Both the position numbers and the translations under genes were made by a program. Shown one piece after another: positions 1 to 9,262 of a DNA stretch of 64,000 nucleotides. Origin of the DNA: Microbacterium sp. MYb45 (GTDB lineage Bacteria; Actinomycetota; Actinomycetes; Actinomycetales; Microbacteriaceae); the NCBI RefSeq assembly GCF_002979655.1, contig NZ_PCPG01000009.1, forward strand, positions 1 to 64,000. The letters are read 5' to 3'. Each line of letters opens with the position of its first letter. Position 1 is the stretch's first letter. The notes under the pieces were generated by a model. It was not told the DNA's origin. It made no database searches and saw only the letters and a list, made by a program, of their open reading frames with translations.

Positions 1-150
1 GTCAAGGCTCGCCCCCCGCCCCGCCCCTCCTCTCGCCGAGTGCACGGCCTGTTGTCGAGTGCACGGCTTGCTGGCGTGAACTTCCGGCGCGCTCGGCAGC
101 TTCCCGTGCACTCGGCGAGAGGAGGGGCGGGGCGGGGGGCGAGCCTTGAC
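1..150. repeat. Long inverted repeat with 47-bp arms
   Basis: Bases 1-47 and 104-150 are exact reverse complements, enclosing a 56-base loop. The arms carry a run of C (or G) near their outer ends and the palindrome GTGCAC near the inner ends. The loop repeats the 12-mer CGAGTGCACGGC (37-48 and again 56-67). The arm starts at base 1, so the repeat may continue outside the window. It lies ahead of the arabinose operon. It could be a terminator for an upstream gene or a dispersed intergenic palindrome; no transposase is visible. Confidence 0.85.
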
Positions 151-178
151 GGGCCGCGAGCTCCCGTGACAGACTTCC

Positions 179-190
179 GTGACCGGTCAC
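179..190. promoter_or_regulatory. Palindromic operator candidate upstream of araD
   Basis: GTGACCGGTCAC is a perfect 12-bp palindrome with a central CG, the form usual for LacI-family sites. It ends 29 bases before the chosen araD start. No arabinose regulator lies in the window, so the protein that would bind here is unknown. Confidence 0.4.
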
Positions 191-219
191 AGTGGCCGGA
201 TGCGAACCCTGAGGCAGCT

Positions 220-939
220 GTGAGCGACGACGCCCCCACCTTCGAACCCGACATCGAGCACGCGATCGCGGCCGTCCGCGCGGATGTCGCCCGTCTGCAC
301 GGCGAACTGGTCCGCTACGGCCTGGTCGTCTGGACCGGCGGCAACATCTCGGGCCGCGTGCCCGGCACCGACCTCTTCGTGATCAAGCCGAGCGGTGTGA
401 GCTACGACGACCTCACCGCCTCGAACATGATCCTGTGCGACCTCGACGGCAACGTCATCCCCGGCACGCCCGGCAGCGACCGCTCACCGTCGAGCGACAC
501 CGCAGCGCACGCCTACGTCTACCGGCACATGCCGACCGTCGGCGGGGTCGTGCACACGCACTCGACCTACGCCGTCGCCTGGGCGGCGCGGGGCGAGGAG
601 ATCCCCTGCGTCATCACCGCGATGGCCGACGAGTTCGGCGGGCCCGTCCCGATCGGCCCCTTCGCGATCATCGGCGACGACTCGATCGGACGCGGCATCG
701 TCGAGACGCTCCGCGGTCACCGCTCCCGCGCGGTGCTCATGCAGAACCACGGTCCGTTCACGATCGGCGCGGATGCGGAGGATGCCGTGAAGGCCGCCGT
801 CATGGTCGAGGACGTCGCCCGCACCGTGCACCTCGCCCGCGAGGCCGGGCCGCTCATCCCGATTCCGCAGGCCGCGATCGACAGCCTGTTCGACCGATAT
901 CAGAACGTCTACGGCCAGTCCGAGGACACCCGCCGATGA
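220..939 (+). CDS. araD: L-ribulose-5-phosphate 4-epimerase
   Basis: Converts L-ribulose 5-phosphate to D-xylulose 5-phosphate, the last step of L-arabinose entry into the pentose phosphate pathway. It belongs to the class II aldolase/epimerase family. Visible motifs are GGNIS, the SSDT segment with the zinc-binding Asp, the HTHS pair of zinc His, and QNHGPF with the third zinc His, all in the order of E. coli AraD. The GTG at 220 has GAGGCAG just upstream and gives 239 residues, close to the usual 231. Longer readings from 40 or 166 add residues unlike the family. The stop overlaps the next start (ATGA), so translation is probably coupled. Confidence 0.93.
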   Translation: MSDDAPTFEPDIEHAIAAVRADVARLHGELVRYGLVVWTGGNISGRVPGTDLFVIKPSGVSYDDLTASNMILCDLDGNVIPGTPGSDRSPSSDTAAHAYVYRHMPTVGGVVHTHSTYAVAWAARGEEIPCVITAMADEFGGPVPIGPFAIIGDDSIGRGIVETLRGHRSRAVLMQNHGPFTIGADAEDAVKAAVMVEDVARTVHLAREAGPLIPIPQAAIDSLFDRYQNVYGQSEDTRR

Positions 940-2519
940 GTGCGCTCGACGACATCCGCGAGGGGCGCACGAGCCTCGGCATCGAGCTGGGCTCGACCCG
1001 CATCAAGGCCTGCCTGATCGGGGCCGATGCGACCGAGGTCCTCGCGACCGGCTCGTTCTCGTGGGAGAACCGCCTCGAAGACGGCCGCTGGACCTACGCG
1101 ATCGACGAGGTGTGGCGCGGCCTCCAGGCGGCGTACGCGGCTCTGGTCGACGATGCGCAGGAGCGCCACGGCATCCGTCCCGACGCGTTCGGCGCCATCG
1201 GGGTCTCGGCGATGATGCACGGCTACCTGGCGTTCGACGCGTCCGGCGAGCTGCTCGTGCCGTTCCGCACCTGGCGCAACACCAGCACGGGCGCGGCCTC
1301 CGCCGAGCTGGGGGAGCTGTTCGGGGTGAACATCCCGCTGCGCTGGTCGATCGCGCACCTGCACCAGGCCGTGCTCGACGCCGAGCCGCATCTCGCCCGG
1401 ATCGCGAGCGTGAACACCCTCGCCGGCTACGTGCACCACCGCCTCACCGGCGAGCGGGTGCTCGGGGTCGGCGACGCCTCGGGCATGTTCCCGATCGACG
1501 CCGCGACCGGTGACTACGACGCGCGGATGCTGCACGCCTACGACACCCTCGCGGGCGAGCGTCTGCCCGCACCGGCGGCTCAGCTCCTGCCGAGCGTGCT
1601 CCCCGCCGGGGCCGCGGCCGGCACCCTCACCGCCGACGGCGCCGCCCTCCTCGACCCGAGCGGCGCACTGCGCGCCGGCGTCCCGCTCTGTCCGCCGGAG
1701 GGTGACGCGGGCACGGGCATGGTTGCGACGAACTCGGTCGCGCCGCGGACCGGCAACGTGAGCGCGGGCACGAGCATCTTCGCGATGGTCGTGCTGGAGC
1801 ATCCGCTGGCCGAGGTGCACCACGAGCTCGACCTCGTGACCACTCCGGCGGGCGACGCCGTGGCCATGGTGCACTGCAACAACGGCGCCAGCGAGCTCGC
1901 GGCCTGGGTGGGGCTGTTCACGCGCTTCGCCGCCGCGGCCGGCCAGCCGATCGACGACGATGCCGCGTTCGACGTCCTGTTCCGCGAGGCGCTCGAGGGT
2001 GAGGCGGATGCCGGTGGCCTCCTCGCCTACAACCACCTCGCGGGCGAGCCGATCGCCGGTCTGGTCGAGGGGCGTCCGCTGTTCGTGCGCACTCCGGACA
2101 GCGCGCTCACGCTCGCGAACTTCATGCGTTCCCAGGTCTACGGCGTGTTCGGCACGCTCGCGCTCGGTATGCAGGTGCTCGCGGCGGAGGGCGTGCAGCT
2201 CGATCGGATGTTCGCGCACGGAGGCATGTTCCGCACCGCCGGGGTCGCCCAGCGCTTCCTCGCCGGGGCGCTCGATGCTCCGGTCGCGGTCGGCGAGCTC
2301 GCCGCCGAGGGTGGCGCGTGGGGCATCGCCGTGCTCGCCTCGTACCTCGCCCATGCCGACGACCTCGCGCTGGCGGAGTATCTGGATCAGCACGTCTTCG
2401 CCACGGCATCCCTCAGCACCGCCGACCCCGACCCGGCCGATGTCGCCGGGTTCTCCGCCTATCTCGACCGCTACCGAGCGGGCCTGGCCATCGAGGCCGC
2501 CGCCGTCGAATCCCTGTAA
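936..2519 (+). CDS. araB: FGGY-family carbohydrate kinase, probable L-ribulokinase
   Basis: A 527-residue cytoplasmic sugar kinase of the FGGY family, with an N-terminal phosphate-binding start (GIELGSTRIKA) and a C-terminal ATPase half containing GNVSAGTS. It sits between araD and araA with a 4-base overlap upstream and 9 bases downstream, so L-ribulose is the expected substrate. By sequence it resembles the xylulokinase/glycerol-kinase-like branch rather than the longer E. coli AraB type. The function therefore rests mainly on operon position. The ATG at 936 is the start because the family fold begins about 15 residues later; the upstream reading is araD in another frame. Confidence 0.8.
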   Translation: MSALDDIREGRTSLGIELGSTRIKACLIGADATEVLATGSFSWENRLEDGRWTYAIDEVWRGLQAAYAALVDDAQERHGIRPDAFGAIGVSAMMHGYLAFDASGELLVPFRTWRNTSTGAASAELGELFGVNIPLRWSIAHLHQAVLDAEPHLARIASVNTLAGYVHHRLTGERVLGVGDASGMFPIDAATGDYDARMLHAYDTLAGERLPAPAAQLLPSVLPAGAAAGTLTADGAALLDPSGALRAGVPLCPPEGDAGTGMVATNSVAPRTGNVSAGTSIFAMVVLEHPLAEVHHELDLVTTPAGDAVAMVHCNNGASELAAWVGLFTRFAAAAGQPIDDDAAFDVLFREALEGEADAGGLLAYNHLAGEPIAGLVEGRPLFVRTPDSALTLANFMRSQVYGVFGTLALGMQVLAAEGVQLDRMFAHGGMFRTAGVAQRFLAGALDAPVAVGELAAEGGAWGIAVLASYLAHADDLALAEYLDQHVFATASLSTADPDPADVAGFSAYLDRYRAGLAIEAAAVESL

Positions 2520-2528
2520 GGACCGTTC

Positions 2529-4052
2529 ATGACCCGCACCCCGCTCACCACCTCCCTCGACGGCTACGAGGTCTGGTTCCTCACCGGCAGCCAGCACCTC
2601 TACGGTCCCGAGACGCTCGCGCAGGTCGCGGCGCAGTCGCAGGAGATCGCGCGACTGCTCGACGAGTCGCCCGAGGTTCCGGTCCGGATCGTCTGGAAGC
2701 CGGTGCTGACGGATGCCGCGGCCATCAAGCGCACCGCGCTCGAGGCCAACGCCGACGAACGCGTGATCGGCCTCGTCGCGTGGATGCATACCTTCAGTCC
2801 GGCGAAGATGTGGATCGCCGGACTCGACGCGCTGCAGAAGCCGCTCGCGCATCTGCACACGCAGGCCAACGTCGAGCTGCCCTGGGCCGACATCGACTTC
2901 GACTTCATGAACCTGAACCAGGCGGCGCACGGCGACCGCGAGTTCGGGTACATCCAGACGCGCCTGGGTGTGCCGCGCAAGACCATCGTCGGGCATGCGT
3001 CCGACCCGCGCCTGCGCCGTGAGCTCGGCACCTGGCAGCGGGCGGCGGCCGGCCTCGCGGCCTCCCGCGACCTGAAGCTCGCGCGCTTCGGCGACAACAT
3101 GCGCTTCGTCGCGGTGACCGAGGGCGACAAGACCGAGGCCGAGCTGCGATTCGGTGTGCAGGTGAACACGTGGGGAGTGAACGAGCTGGCAGAGGCCGTG
3201 GCCGCGGCATCCGCCTCCGACATCGACGCGCTCGTCGCCGAGTACGAAGAGCTGTACGAGGTCGTTCCCGAGCTGCGGCGCGGTGGCGAGCGGCACGAGT
3301 CGCTGCGTGACGGTGCGGCTATCGAGATCGGGCTGCGGTCGTTCCTCGAGGAGGGCGGCTTCGGTGCGTTCACGACCTCGTTCGAAGACCTCGGTGCGCT
3401 GAAGCAGCTGCCGGGCCTCGCGGTGCAGCGGCTGATGGCCGAGGGCTACGGCTTCGGCGCAGAGGGTGACTGGAAGACGGCCGTGCTCGTGCGCATCGCG
3501 AACGTGATGGGTGCGGGTCTGCCGGGTGGCGCGAGCCTGATGGAGGACTACACCTACGACATGACCCCGGGCGATGAGCTGATCCTCGGTGCGCACATGC
3601 TCGAGGTCTCCCCGTCGCTGACCTCCGCGAAGCCCACGCTCGAGATCCACCCGCTCGGCATCGGCGGCAAGGACGACCCGGTGCGCCTGGTCTTCACGGC
3701 CGACCCCGGCCCCGCCGTCGTGGTGGCGCTGAGCGACATGCGCGATCGTTTCCGCCTCACCGCGAACGTGGTCGAGAACGTGCCGCCGCGGGCCGCGCTG
3801 CCGAAGCTCCCGGTCGGACGCGCGGTCTGGAAGCCGCAGCCCGACTTCACCACGAGCGCCGCCGCCTGGCTCACCGCCGGTGCCGCCCACCACACGGTCA
3901 TGTCGACCGCGGTCGGGATCGAGGCGTTCCGCGACTTCGCCGAGATGGCCGAGGTCGAGCTGCTCGTGATCGACGACAGCACCACGCTGCCCGAGCTTCA
4001 GAAGCAGGTCCGCTGGAACCAGGCCTACTACCGGCTGGCTCAGGGCCTGTGA
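2529..4052 (+). CDS. araA: L-arabinose isomerase
   Basis: Interconverts L-arabinose and L-ribulose using Mn2+, the first step of the pathway. At 507 residues it matches the family (about 500). Recognisable blocks include [12 protein letters not shown] at the N-terminus, the [12 protein letters not shown] segment, the metal-site region EGDWKTA then [18 protein letters not shown], and a C-terminal AHHTVMS carrying the catalytic His. An AAGGACC stretch lies just before the ATG. It is the third gene of the arabinose operon, and its stop overlaps the following GTG. Confidence 0.96.
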   Translation: MTRTPLTTSLDGYEVWFLTGSQHLYGPETLAQVAAQSQEIARLLDESPEVPVRIVWKPVLTDAAAIKRTALEANADERVIGLVAWMHTFSPAKMWIAGLDALQKPLAHLHTQANVELPWADIDFDFMNLNQAAHGDREFGYIQTRLGVPRKTIVGHASDPRLRRELGTWQRAAAGLAASRDLKLARFGDNMRFVAVTEGDKTEAELRFGVQVNTWGVNELAEAVAAASASDIDALVAEYEELYEVVPELRRGGERHESLRDGAAIEIGLRSFLEEGGFGAFTTSFEDLGALKQLPGLAVQRLMAEGYGFGAEGDWKTAVLVRIANVMGAGLPGGASLMEDYTYDMTPGDELILGAHMLEVSPSLTSAKPTLEIHPLGIGGKDDPVRLVFTADPGPAVVVALSDMRDRFRLTANVVENVPPRAALPKLPVGRAVWKPQPDFTTSAAAWLTAGAAHHTVMSTAVGIEAFRDFAEMAEVELLVIDDSTTLPELQKQVRWNQAYYRLAQGL

Positions 4053-4969
4053 CGACGATGCCGCGCTCCGGCCGTCAGCTGCGGATCGCCGCGCACGGGT
4101 ATGAGGCCGTGATCGCCAGCATCGGTGCGACGCTGCGGACGCTCACGTTCGAGGAGCGCGACCTCGTCGTGCCGTTCGACGCGGATGCCGTGCGCCCCGG
4201 TTACCGCGGCGTCACGCTGGCCCCGTGGCCGAACCGCATCGTCGACGGACGCTACTCGTTCGGCGGAGCGGAGCAGCAGCTGGCGCTCACCGAGCCGGAA
4301 CGCGCGCATGCGCTGCACGGCCTGCTCGCCTGGGTCGAGTTCGAAGACCGTCTGGTGCTCGACGACCGGGTCGTGCTGGCCGCCGTGATCCTGCCGCAGA
4401 CCGGGTACCCGTTCCGCGTCGAGGTCGAGGTCGAGTACAAGCTCGACGCCGAGGGGCTGCACCAGACGGTGACCGCGCACAACGTCGGGGCGGATGCCGC
4501 GCCCTGGGGCACCGGGCCGCACCCGTACCTCGTGGCCGGCCACGGCAGAGTCGACGACTGGACCCTGCTGCTCCCGGCATCCGAGGTGCTCACGGTCACC
4601 CCCGATCGGCTGAGCCCGGTCGGGGTGGAGCCGGTGTCGCAACATCCGAAGTGGGACTTCCGCTCGGCGCGCCCCATCGGCGACGTCTTCATCGATCACG
4701 CCTTCACCGGCCTGGCCCGCGACGGCGGTCTGGCCGAGGTGCGGCTGACGGCTGCCGACGGTCGCGGCGTGGGGATGGCGTGGGACGAGCGCTGCCCGTG
4801 GGTGCAGGTGCACACGGCCGACACCCCCGCCGTCGCGGAGACTCACCGCATCGGCCTCGCGGTCGAGCCGATGACGTGCCCGCCCGACGCGTTCAACTCC
4901 GGCGTGGATCTCGTGACGCTGGATCCCGGCGCGACGCACGCGGCGTCGTGGCGGATCTTCGCGCTGTAG
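4049..4969 (+). CDS. Aldose 1-epimerase (mutarotase) family protein
   Basis: A 306-residue GalM-type beta-sandwich enzyme that probably interconverts sugar anomers. Typical segments are LAPWPNRI near the N-terminus, ALHGL with the catalytic His, GTGPHPYL with the second His, and a C-terminal stretch with a likely catalytic Glu ([16 protein letters not shown]). The GTG start overlaps the araA stop, so it is the fourth gene of the arabinose operon and probably equilibrates L-arabinose anomers for AraA. A second ATG at 4058 is possible. Confidence 0.85.
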   Translation: MTTMPRSGRQLRIAAHGYEAVIASIGATLRTLTFEERDLVVPFDADAVRPGYRGVTLAPWPNRIVDGRYSFGGAEQQLALTEPERAHALHGLLAWVEFEDRLVLDDRVVLAAVILPQTGYPFRVEVEVEYKLDAEGLHQTVTAHNVGADAAPWGTGPHPYLVAGHGRVDDWTLLLPASEVLTVTPDRLSPVGVEPVSQHPKWDFRSARPIGDVFIDHAFTGLARDGGLAEVRLTAADGRGVGMAWDERCPWVQVHTADTPAVAETHRIGLAVEPMTCPPDAFNSGVDLVTLDPGATHAASWRIFAL

Positions 4970-5030
4970 TCGCGGATCCCGATCGACAGAGCAAGAGCAT
5001 GGCAACTCTCCGTCGTCGACGGATCGTCAC

Positions 5031-5086
5031 GAAGACCTCCGAGAACCCAATGTGAGAGTGGTGCCCACATTGTCTCGGAGGTCTTC
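5031..5086. terminator. Hairpin between convergent genes
   Basis: GAAGACCTCCGAGA (5031-5044) pairs with TCTCGGAGGTCTTC (5073-5086), and inside that CAATGTG (5048-5054) pairs with CACATTG (5066-5072). This two-tier stem lies between the arabinose operon and the leftward lipoprotein gene and could stop transcription from both sides. It has no T-tract on the plus side. Confidence 0.65.
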
Positions 5087-5121
5087 TGCCTCAGAGGCTT
5101 GTCGTGCGTCGGGGAAGGCGT

Positions 5122-5544
5122 TCAGGGCGACGTGCTGAGGTCGCCCCACTCGATCGCCACGATGCAGAGGTCTTCGCCCGAGCCGCGGAGAAACAGAACG
5201 CTCGGCACCTCTGTTCCACCGATCGCGTCGTCGGTGGGGGAGAGGTTGATGAACCACGTCGGCGAGACGTCAGCGTAGTCTGTCCACTCCTCGCCCGTGT
5301 ATCTCTCGGGCTCGCCGACAGCCATCGTCTCCCACACCTGGGATGATCCCCTCTCGAGATCTGCGCCAGCGCACACGTCGGAGGAGTCGCCCAATGATTG
5401 CATTTCGTCGATGACACGTTCAGCTACAGACCTGACGGCGGCGCCTTCGGAGCCCCAGACGAGCGAGTCAGTGGAGCATGCGGTGCATGCAGTGCATGCG
5501 GCGACCGCAATCGTTCCCACGATTGCCTGACCGAACCGATTCAT
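5122..5544 (-). CDS. Small putative lipoprotein, unknown function
   Basis: A 140-residue exported protein. The N-terminus MNRFGQAIVG followed by a short hydrophobic run and a Thr/Ala/Cys-rich segment (ACTACTAC) gives one or more lipobox-like cysteines, so it is probably anchored to the outer face of the membrane. The mature part has a few Cys and no family motif I recognise. The ATG at 5544 has a purine-rich GGAGAGGGAGAG upstream; a longer reading from 5604 would bury the signal peptide. It is monocistronic and convergent to the arabinose operon. Confidence 0.75.
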   Translation of the reverse strand: MNRFGQAIVGTIAVAACTACTACSTDSLVWGSEGAAVRSVAERVIDEMQSLGDSSDVCAGADLERGSSQVWETMAVGEPERYTGEEWTDYADVSPTWFINLSPTDDAIGGTEVPSVLFLRGSGEDLCIVAIEWGDLSTSP

Positions 5545-5671
5545 CGATCTCTCCCTCTCCCCGCACAACAACTGACGCCCATGAGCGTAGATAAAACGAT
5601 ACACATTAGCTACAGACGTGGTGCCATTCGCACCGCCGCCGCCGGGCGCGGGAGAGCATGGGGCACTAGCT

Positions 5672-5687
5672 ACTTAAGCGCTTAGGT
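5672..5687. promoter_or_regulatory. LacI-type operator before the beta-mannosidase
   Basis: TAAGCGCTTA (5675-5684) is a perfect palindrome with a central CG; the outer bases AC/GT at 5672-5673 and 5686-5687 also pair. It lies 40 bases ahead of the mannosidase ATG, in a locally AT-rich stretch. The likely binder is the LacI-family regulator encoded just downstream of the enzyme. Confidence 0.6.
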
Positions 5688-5726
5688 TACAGTGGACTCC
5701 TCACGAATCAGCGAGGAGGACTCCGC

Positions 5727-8192
5727 ATGCGTACGACGTCGGATCTGGCAGGACGGTGGAGCTGGACGGTCGACGCCGAGGGCGACACTCCTGTCCCGGA
5801 AGAGGCCGCGCCGCTCGTCGGGAGGGCCGTCGCCGCGCAGGTGCCCGGGGCGATCCACCTCGATCTGCGGAACGCAGACCTCATTCCCGACCCCTTCGTC
5901 GACCGCAACGAGGAGGCCGTGTCCTGGGTCGCTCGATGCGACTGGCGCCTGAGTCGCACCTTCCCCCGGTCGGGCGACGCGGAGCGGGTGGATCTCGTCC
6001 TCGACGGCGTGGACACCATCGCGTCGATCGCCGTCAACGGGCGAACCGTCGGACAGACGCGGAACATGCATCGTGCGTACCGGTTCGACGTGACGGCGGC
6101 GATCGAGGAGGAGAACAGCGTCGATGTCTGCTTCACCTCCGCATACACGTATGCCGAGCAGCAGGAACGTGCGCTCGGCGCGCGCCCCAGCGCCTATCCG
6201 CAGCCGTTCGCATTCATCCGGAAGATGGCCAGCAGCTTCGGCTGGGACTGGGGGCCGACCCTTCCCGGATGCGGGCTCTGGCGTGACGTCAGGATCGAGA
6301 GCTGGAGCACGGCGCGGATCGCCGCGGTCCGTCCGTTGGTCGACGTCTTCGAGCAGACCGGTATCCTCACCGCTCACATCGACCTCGAGCGAACGGCCTC
6401 CGGCGCGAGCCTCCCGCTGCATCTCGAGATCGAGATCGCGGGGCAGGCCGTTCATGCCGAGGTGCCGCCGGGTGAAGAGTCGGCGACCATCGTGGTCGCC
6501 GTTCCCGATGTGCAGCGGTGGCACCCGCGCGGATTCGGCGAACCCCATCTGTACTCGGTCGAGGTCTCACTCTGGTCGGAGCGAGAGCGGCTCGACGAAC
6601 ACCGCACGCGGGTCGGCTTCCGGACCGTCGTCGTCGATCGGACCCCCGATGCGCACGGCACGCCGTTCGTCGTCACGGTCAACGACCGCCCGATGTTCAT
6701 CAAGGGCGTGAACTGGATTCCCGAGAGCGTCTTCCCCGGGGAGGATGTCGCCGACCGCGTCCGCACGCGCCTGGAGCAGGCGGCGGAGGCCAATGTGAAC
6801 CTCGTCCGGGTGTGGGGTGGAGGCGTCTACGAGAGCGAGGCGTTCTACTCCGCGTGCGACGAGCTCGGCCTGCTCGTGTGGCAGGACTTCCTCTTCGCCT
6901 GCGCCGCCTATCCCGAGGAGGAGCCGATCAGGGCAGAGGTGCTGGCCGAGGCCCGCGAGAACATCGTGCGGCTCAGCTCTCACCCGAGCCTCGCCCTCTG
7001 GAACGGGAACAACGAGAACCTCTGGATGCGCCTGGACAAGGATTGGGCATCGCAGCAGGGCGGGGAGCTCACCTGGGGTGAGCGGTACTACCTGGAGTGG
7101 CTGCCGGACCTCGTCCGCGAGCTCGACCCGACCCGTCCTTACACGGAGGGGAGTCCCTGGTCGGGCAGCGGGGTTCACGATCCGAACGACACGGATCACC
7201 AGACCTTCCATTCCTGGGATGCCTGGAACGAAGACGACTACTCGGTCTACCGCGACAGCTCTCCGCGCTTCGTCTCCGAGTTCGGGTGGCAGGGCGCCGC
7301 CGCCTGGCGGACGTTGCGCGATGCGGTCTCGGACCCCGATCTTCGTCTCGACTCCGAGAACGTCCGGCACCATCAGAAGGCCATCGACGGGCACGCGAAG
7401 CTCGCCCGCAATCTCGCCCGCCACCTGCCGCCGACGGACGACTTCGACCGGTGGCATCTGCAGACGCAGTGGATGCAGGTCGAGGCCGTCCGCACCGGCG
7501 TGCTGCATTGGCGCGCGAGTTGGCCGCGCACCTCGGGAACGATCGTGTGGCAGCTCAACGACCTGTGGCCTGTGACGTCCTGGTCGGCGATCGACAGCGC
7601 GGGCCGGTGCAAACCGCTCTACTTCGCCCTGCGCGACATGTACGCACCGCGCGTGCTGACGATCGAGCCGCGGGGCGACGCGCTCGAACTGTGCATCATC
7701 AACGACGACGACGAGGCGTGGCACTCCACGGTGCGACTCGCGCGGCGGCGTGCCGACGGGTTCGCTGCGGCGGAGCAGTCGTTCCCGCTCTCCGTGCCTC
7801 CGCGCTCGGTGGCCCGCATCGAGCTGCCGCCGATCATCGCCGAGCCGCGGGATCCGGGGGAAGAGTTCGTGGTCGCCACCGTCGACGACCAGCGAGCCCT
7901 CTGGCATTTCGCTCCACCGAGCGGCGCGCACGCTCACGCTCCGCTGGAAGTCGCCGTCGCCGTCGTCGCCGGCGGTATGGACATCAGCGTCCGCTCGCGT
8001 CTCCTCGCGCGCGACGTCCTCGTCCAGCCGGATCGCCTCCATTCTGAGGCGACGGTCGATCGCGGCTTCACCACCGTGCTCCCGGGGGAGACCGCGATCT
8101 TCCGCGTCCGCGCGCCGGAGCCGCTCGATCCCGACTCGGCGCGGGAGGCGTTCGTCGTCTCCTCGCTGCGGGATATCATCGATCCCGACTGA
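5727..8192 (+). CDS. Beta-mannosidase, glycoside hydrolase family 2
   Basis: An 821-residue cytoplasmic exo-enzyme predicted to release mannose from beta-mannosides or manno-oligosaccharides. The order is that of GH2: an N-terminal jelly-roll domain (VPGAIHLDL, CDWRLSRTF), immunoglobulin-like domains, then a TIM barrel with VNWIPESVFPG and VRVWGGGVYE. WNGNNEN carries the acid/base Glu and SEFGWQG the nucleophile Glu, as in beta-mannosidases rather than beta-galactosidases. There is no signal peptide. A strong AGGAGGA stands 6 bases before the ATG. The LacI gene follows after 14 bases, so the two are probably co-transcribed. Confidence 0.92.
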   Translation: MRTTSDLAGRWSWTVDAEGDTPVPEEAAPLVGRAVAAQVPGAIHLDLRNADLIPDPFVDRNEEAVSWVARCDWRLSRTFPRSGDAERVDLVLDGVDTIASIAVNGRTVGQTRNMHRAYRFDVTAAIEEENSVDVCFTSAYTYAEQQERALGARPSAYPQPFAFIRKMASSFGWDWGPTLPGCGLWRDVRIESWSTARIAAVRPLVDVFEQTGILTAHIDLERTASGASLPLHLEIEIAGQAVHAEVPPGEESATIVVAVPDVQRWHPRGFGEPHLYSVEVSLWSERERLDEHRTRVGFRTVVVDRTPDAHGTPFVVTVNDRPMFIKGVNWIPESVFPGEDVADRVRTRLEQAAEANVNLVRVWGGGVYESEAFYSACDELGLLVWQDFLFACAAYPEEEPIRAEVLAEARENIVRLSSHPSLALWNGNNENLWMRLDKDWASQQGGELTWGERYYLEWLPDLVRELDPTRPYTEGSPWSGSGVHDPNDTDHQTFHSWDAWNEDDYSVYRDSSPRFVSEFGWQGAAAWRTLRDAVSDPDLRLDSENVRHHQKAIDGHAKLARNLARHLPPTDDFDRWHLQTQWMQVEAVRTGVLHWRASWPRTSGTIVWQLNDLWPVTSWSAIDSAGRCKPLYFALRDMYAPRVLTIEPRGDALELCIINDDDEAWHSTVRLARRRADGFAAAEQSFPLSVPPRSVARIELPPIIAEPRDPGEEFVVATVDDQRALWHFAPPSGAHAHAPLEVAVAVVAGGMDISVRSRLLARDVLVQPDRLHSEATVDRGFTTVLPGETAIFRVRAPEPLDPDSAREAFVVSSLRDIIDPD

Positions 8193-8206
8193 CGGGAGCT
8201 GCATCG

Positions 8207-9247
8207 GTGATGACGAGCGCTGCGCGGGCCCGGCGGGTCACGATCGCCGATGTCGCGCGCGAGGCGCAGACGTCGACCGCGAGCGTCTCCTATGCCCTCA
8301 ACGGTCGCCCGGGGATCTCCGAGGCCACGCGGGAACGGGTGCTCGAAGTGGCGGCCCGACTCGGCTGGTCGCCGGCGAGCGCCGCGCGTGCCCTGGCGGG
8401 TGCCGGTGCGGACACGATCGGTCTGGTGCTCACCAAGGATCCTCGCGATCTCTCCGTCGAGCCGTTCTACATGCAGTTCATCGCGGGAGTGGAGTCGGCT
8501 CTCACCGTGCGCTCCCGTGGTCTCCTGCTCGAGGTCGCCGCTGATGCGGACGCCGAGGTCGAGGCGATCCGGCGTTGGCGCGGTTCGCGGCGTGTGGACG
8601 GCGTCCTCCTCACCGACCTGAGGCCACACGATCAGCGGATCGCCGTCGTCAGGGAAGCCGGTGTCCCCGCGGTCGCGGTGGGCGATCCGAGCGCTGCGGC
8701 CGGCCTGACGACCGTGTGGACGGACGACGCCGCCGCGATGAGACAGGCCGTCGATCATCTCGCTGCTCTCGGGCATCGTCGCATCACCCGGGTCGCGGCG
8801 CCCCGACGGTATGCGTACACGGCCATCCGCGACGACGCGTTCGATCAGGCCGCCCGTGCGTGCGGGCTCGACCATGACATCGTCCGCAGCGACCTCTCGG
8901 AGGATGCCGGTGCGGTCGCCACGCGCGCCGTGCTCTCGTCGCCGCGCCCGCCGACGGGGTTGATCTTCGACAACGACATCATGGCTGTCGCCGCCCTGAC
9001 CACGGCGCATCAGCGGGGACTGTCCGTTCCCGGCGATGTGTCGATCATCGCGTGGGACGACTCGCTTCTCTGCCGACTCGTGACGCCGGGGTTGACGGCG
9101 CTCAGCCACGATGTGGTCGCCCTCGGCGCAGAGGCCGCCCGACGCCTGCTCGACGTCATCGACGGTGCGGAGCCGGCCGTCTACCAGGAGGCGACACCGA
9201 TGCTGCAGATCAGGGCCTCGACCGGTCCTGCGCCGACCGAGGCCTGA
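8207..9247 (+). CDS. LacI-family transcriptional regulator (mannoside use)
   Basis: A 346-residue repressor with an N-terminal helix-turn-helix (VTIADVAREAQTSTASVSYAL, about residues 11-31), the hinge AARALAGAGADTIGLVL, and a periplasmic-binding-protein-like effector domain ending with the family pattern VSIIAWDDS. It directly follows the beta-mannosidase, so it probably controls that gene through the TAAGCGCTTA site and responds to a manno-sugar. GTG 8207 or ATG 8210 could start it; GGGAG stands 8-11 bases before. Confidence 0.9.
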   Translation: MMTSAARARRVTIADVAREAQTSTASVSYALNGRPGISEATRERVLEVAARLGWSPASAARALAGAGADTIGLVLTKDPRDLSVEPFYMQFIAGVESALTVRSRGLLLEVAADADAEVEAIRRWRGSRRVDGVLLTDLRPHDQRIAVVREAGVPAVAVGDPSAAAGLTTVWTDDAAAMRQAVDHLAALGHRRITRVAAPRRYAYTAIRDDAFDQAARACGLDHDIVRSDLSEDAGAVATRAVLSSPRPPTGLIFDNDIMAVAALTTAHQRGLSVPGDVSIIAWDDSLLCRLVTPGLTALSHDVVALGAEAARRLLDVIDGAEPAVYQEATPMLQIRASTGPAPTEA

Positions 9248-9262
9248 TGCGTCGACGGCGGT

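Noticed and set aside
1..150. Possible insertion-sequence end or miniature transposable element
   Set aside because: There is no transposase, no flanking target duplication can be checked because the repeat starts at base 1, and the two arms enclose only 56 bases; kept as an inverted repeat only.
40..219. Longer N-terminus for araD starting inside the palindrome
   Set aside because: The extra 60 residues are Arg/Ala/Gly-rich and unlike the family, and GTG 220 has its own ribosome site.
909..3893. 994-residue open frame on the minus strand opposite araB and araA
   Set aside because: It is a shadow of GC-rich coding on the plus strand: Arg/Gly/Asp/His-rich composition, no ribosome site, no family motif, and it covers two confidently assigned genes.
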